Assembly: GCA_964592475.1 (NCBI GenBank)
Contig: CAZQEZ010000177.1
Location: 1-8,048 of the forward strand
Origin: CAZQEZ01 sp964592475
GTDB lineage: Bacteria; Bacteroidota; Bacteroidia; Cytophagales; Cyclobacteriaceae
Direction of reading: 5' to 3'
DNA length: 8,048 bases
A program made the position numbers and the translations under genes. Positions 6,882 through 8,048 of this stretch are shown in pieces. The notes below the pieces were generated by a model. It was not told the origin of the DNA, did no database searches, and worked only from the letters and a program-made list of their open reading frames with translations. Within the stretch, counting starts at the first letter, position 1; each line of letters begins with the position of its first letter.

Positions 6882-6890
6882 TTGGGTAAT
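6873..6890. promoter_or_regulatory. Operator palindrome 3, over the tolC start codon
   Basis: ATTACCCA-TT-TGGGTAAT has 8-bp perfect arms and is a third copy of the palindrome found twice upstream of tetR. It covers the preferred tolC ATG (6879-6881). A further half-site, TGGGTAA, lies at 6894-6900, 11 bp from the right arm in direct orientation, about one helical turn. A TetR dimer bound here could block transcription from an internal promoter or act as a roadblock to read-through from the tetR promoter. The only nearby -7 candidate is TAAATTTT (6902-6909, minus strand), which is weak. Confidence 0.7.
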
Positions 6891-6906
6891 GTATGGGTAA
6901 AAAAAT

Positions 6907-7527
6907 TTATTCTTTAAATTCAATTGCATTTTTTATAAAATTTTTGATTAATTCTTTTCTTTCTATCAGCATTTGCTTGTATTCATTATTTTCATAGCCT
7001 AAAATTGATTGTACCATTGGGCGGGCAACGAAGGGAAAAACAGATAGGGATATCAGGTTGATTAACAACTGACGGTAATCGATTGGCTTAATTTCTTTAT
7101 TAGCTACAGCCTTTTCTATACTTTCTTTAAACAGTTTTACATTGGGCTGAAAGTCAATACTTTTTTTCACACTTTTAATCAGCCGGTCAGGTTCCCGGTT
7201 TAATTCGGAAACCACAAAAAGTGGTAGCCGGGGATTGGCCAAAAGGAAAGACATGTATTTTTCTACAAACATGTCGATTTTTTCAAAAATGGACGCTTCT
7301 GAAGCTAACATGCCGTAAAGGTTCTTTATCATAAAGTTCAGTGCCCGGGAGAATATGGCATAGAATAGAGCGTCCTTGGTTTTAAAGTAATAGTGAAGAA
7401 GCCCTTTGTTGATGTTGGCATGGTCGCTGATTTCTCGCATACGCGCTCCTTCGAAGCCTTTTTTTTCAAAAATCTCCGTGGCCGCTTGTATAATTCTGTC
7501 TTCAGTATTTTGATTTAATCTTTCCAT
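6907..7527 (-). CDS. TetR/AcrR-family transcriptional repressor
   Basis: Likely local repressor of the exporter operon, 206 aa, normal for the family. The N-terminal DNA-binding domain spans about residues 8-55: IIQAATEIFEKKGFEGARM leads into the helix-turn-helix MREISDHANINKGLLHYYF and the closing KTKDALF. Residues 60-206 are helical and should form the ligand-binding and dimerisation domain, which is not conserved enough to name a ligand. It is the first gene of the operon, transcribed with the exporter genes, as cecR (ybiH) is with ybhGFSR in E. coli. Two palindromes upstream (7536-7551 and 7604-7623) and one at the tolC start share the same arms, so autoregulation plus control of the exporter is the simplest model. 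The ATG at 7525-7527 directly precedes the family-typical N-terminus. Confidence 0.95.
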   Translation of the reverse strand: MERLNQNTEDRIIQAATEIFEKKGFEGARMREISDHANINKGLLHYYFKTKDALFYAIFSRALNFMIKNLYGMLASEASIFEKIDMFVEKYMSFLLANPRLPLFVVSELNREPDRLIKSVKKSIDFQPNVKLFKESIEKAVANKEIKPIDYRQLLINLISLSVFPFVARPMVQSILGYENNEYKQMLIERKELIKNFIKNAIEFKE

Positions 7528-7535
7528 GCAATATT

Positions 7536-7551
7536 TTACCCATTTGGGTAA
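7536..7551. promoter_or_regulatory. Operator palindrome 1, just upstream of tetR
   Basis: TTACCCA-TT-TGGGTAA has perfect 7-bp arms and ends 8 bp before the tetR start codon. It lies immediately downstream of the proposed -7 box, where a bound dimer would cover the transcription start. The same arms recur at 7606-7621 and 6874-6889. Size and symmetry suit a TetR-family dimer. Confidence 0.75.
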
Positions 7552-7558
7552 TAATACG

Positions 7559-7589
7559 CAAAGGAGTGTAAAAGGATTTGAATTTGCAA
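7559..7589 (-). promoter_or_regulatory. Possible tetR/exporter operon promoter between the two operators
   Basis: On the minus strand, TTG (7587-7589) is followed after 20 bp by CTCCTTTG (7559-7566). This keeps the TTTG half of the Bacteroidota -7 box TAnnTTTG and the usual -33 spacing. The TA half is missing, so the match is partial. The placement is attractive: operator 1 lies directly downstream and operator 2 lies 14 bp upstream of the -33 box. Confidence 0.3.
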
Positions 7590-7603
7590 GAAAAAGAAGA
7601 AAT

Positions 7604-7623
7604 TTTTACCCAAATGGGTAAAA
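7604..7623. promoter_or_regulatory. Operator palindrome 2, upstream of tetR
   Basis: TTTTACCCA-AA-TGGGTAAAA has perfect 9-bp arms and is the longest of the three palindromes. Its centre is 70 bp from that of operator 1. The central dinucleotide is AA here and TT in the other two copies, which is the same site read on the opposite strand. It lies upstream of the proposed promoter, so looping or cooperative binding with operator 1 is possible. Confidence 0.75.
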
Positions 7624-7629
7624 TATTAT

Positions 7630-7644
7630 TTATGGTGCGATTAA
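7630..7644 (-). other. CRISPR-repeat-like fragment downstream of cas2
   Basis: On the minus strand these 15 bases read TTAATCGCACCATAA. This resembles the 5' half of 30-nt type I-B repeats seen in Bacteroidota, which from memory have the form GTTTTAATCG-ACC...GGAATTGAAAC. The 3' half, which would carry the crRNA handle ATTGAAAC, is absent; operator 2 lies there instead. A shorter piece of the same motif (ATTAATCGC on the minus strand) occurs at 7674-7682. This may be a decayed array end or coincidence; the consensus was recalled, not searched. Confidence 0.3.
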
Positions 7645-7796
7645 TGATCGATGGCCGAGGGCTAATGTCTATCGCGATTAATACGATTATGCCCGGGTTT
7701 CGACAACCGCTATTAGAGTGGCTTTAAAGAACATTTTTATAAAAAAATAAGTGATCCCGGGCCAAATAATTTGTATACACTTTTCGATCGACAACC

Positions 7797-8048
7797 TTAA
7801 ATGAAATTATCCAGGCTGGAACGCTCTATACCTATGATCTCCTTATCCAGCCATTTGGCTTCCCTGCTTTTAAAAATAATCAAACTGTCTTCCTGCTCAT
7901 CCATGAGCTTCTTTGCTTCCAGCTTCAATTCCTTCAACTTCACTTCCGTAATCTCTCCCTCAAAGACCGAATTCTGTATCCAGTTAAGATACCGGCGGCA
8001 GAGCTTCAGCATTTTTGCTACCCGCTTTTGGTTTACGTCATACACCAG
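7797..8048 (-). CDS. cas2: CRISPR-associated endoribonuclease Cas2 (5' end cut by the window)
   Basis: The visible 84 codons are nearly the whole of a Cas2 protein, normally about 87-96 aa; only the first few residues lie beyond the right edge. The opening LVYDVNQKR carries the conserved Asp at the end of beta strand 1. The stretch KMLKLCRRYLNWIQNSVFEGEIT is a hallmark of Cas2 from type I-B and related systems, followed by the IIFKSR strand, WLDKEIIG, and an Asp-Asn-Phe-Ile end. Cas2 dimers bridge two Cas1 dimers in the spacer-integration complex. A GTG at 8043-8045 is internal, not the start. cas1 and the rest of the system should lie to the right. No array follows within the 270 bp before tetR. 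Confidence 0.93.
   Translation of the reverse strand: MVYDVNQKRVAKMLKLCRRYLNWIQNSVFEGEITEVKLKELKLEAKKLMDEQEDSLIIFKSREAKWLDKEIIGIERSSLDNFI

Noticed and set aside
6882..6929. Longer N-terminus for the TolC-like protein (start at 6929)
   Set aside because: It would overlap tetR by 23 nt and put 16 residues ahead of a well-formed signal peptide. The Met at 6881 gives a standard export signal.
7734..7745. TTTTTATAAAAA palindrome as a cas2 terminator
   Set aside because: It is a purely A/T stem with no GC core, so it would be a very weak hairpin; chance is likely in AT-rich DNA.
7624..7796. A functional CRISPR array after cas2
   Set aside because: No 28-37 bp direct repeats with regular spacers are present; only short repeated words and one half-repeat-like stretch are seen.
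8043..8045. GTG as the cas2 start codon
   Set aside because: The codon before it (CTG, Leu) continues the expected Cas2 beta strand 1 (LVYDV). The true start lies beyond the right edge.

Overview
The window looks like a chromosomal stretch from a member of the Bacteroidota (Chitinophagia/Saprospiria/Cytophagia-like). Reasons: moderate-to-low GC, genes without clear Shine-Dalgarno sequences, TAnnTTTG-like promoter pieces, a DUF2141 protein, and two kinds of intergenic repeat typical of that phylum (CGCAAAG-rich, and paired GTTTGTAAC / CATTTGAAATG hairpins). No genus can be named from the sequence alone. All genes read on the minus strand, so transcription runs from high to low coordinates.

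Right edge (7797-8048): the 3' end of a cas2 gene, cut by the window edge. No CRISPR array follows it. The 270 bp between cas2 and the next gene (7528-7796) hold two strong palindromes, a possible promoter, and a 15-bp stretch that resembles half of a type I-B CRISPR repeat.

The rest (81-7527) is one probable operon for a complete tripartite ABC-2 type exporter: TetR-family regulator (6907-7527), TolC-like outer-membrane channel (5604-6881), lipoprotein HlyD/YbhG-like periplasmic adaptor (4675-5601), first ABC ATPase (3562-4473), secreted DUF2141 protein (3139-3549), second ABC ATPase (2420-3139), and two ABC-2 permeases (1317-2423 and 81-1202). The order parallels E. coli cecR-ybhG-ybhF-ybhS-ybhR. 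Here, though, the tandem ATPase YbhF is split into two genes, a dedicated TolC homologue is included, and a DUF2141 gene sits between the two ATPases. The substrate cannot be read from the sequence; xenobiotic or lipophilic drug export is the family expectation.

Regulation is visible. The palindrome TTACCCA-NN-TGGGTAA occurs three times: twice upstream of tetR and once exactly over the preferred tolC start codon. This fits an autoregulated TetR operon with a second control point at the exporter genes. The two ATPases have complementary defects (Q-loop and H-switch in one, signature motif in the other), which predicts a heterodimer with one working and one degenerate ATP site. Two intergenic gaps inside the operon (4474-4674 and 1203-1316) carry repeat elements that could form mRNA hairpins and tune expression of the downstream genes. 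Positions 1-80 hold no gene; they contain weak hairpins and a possible promoter for a gene beyond the left edge.
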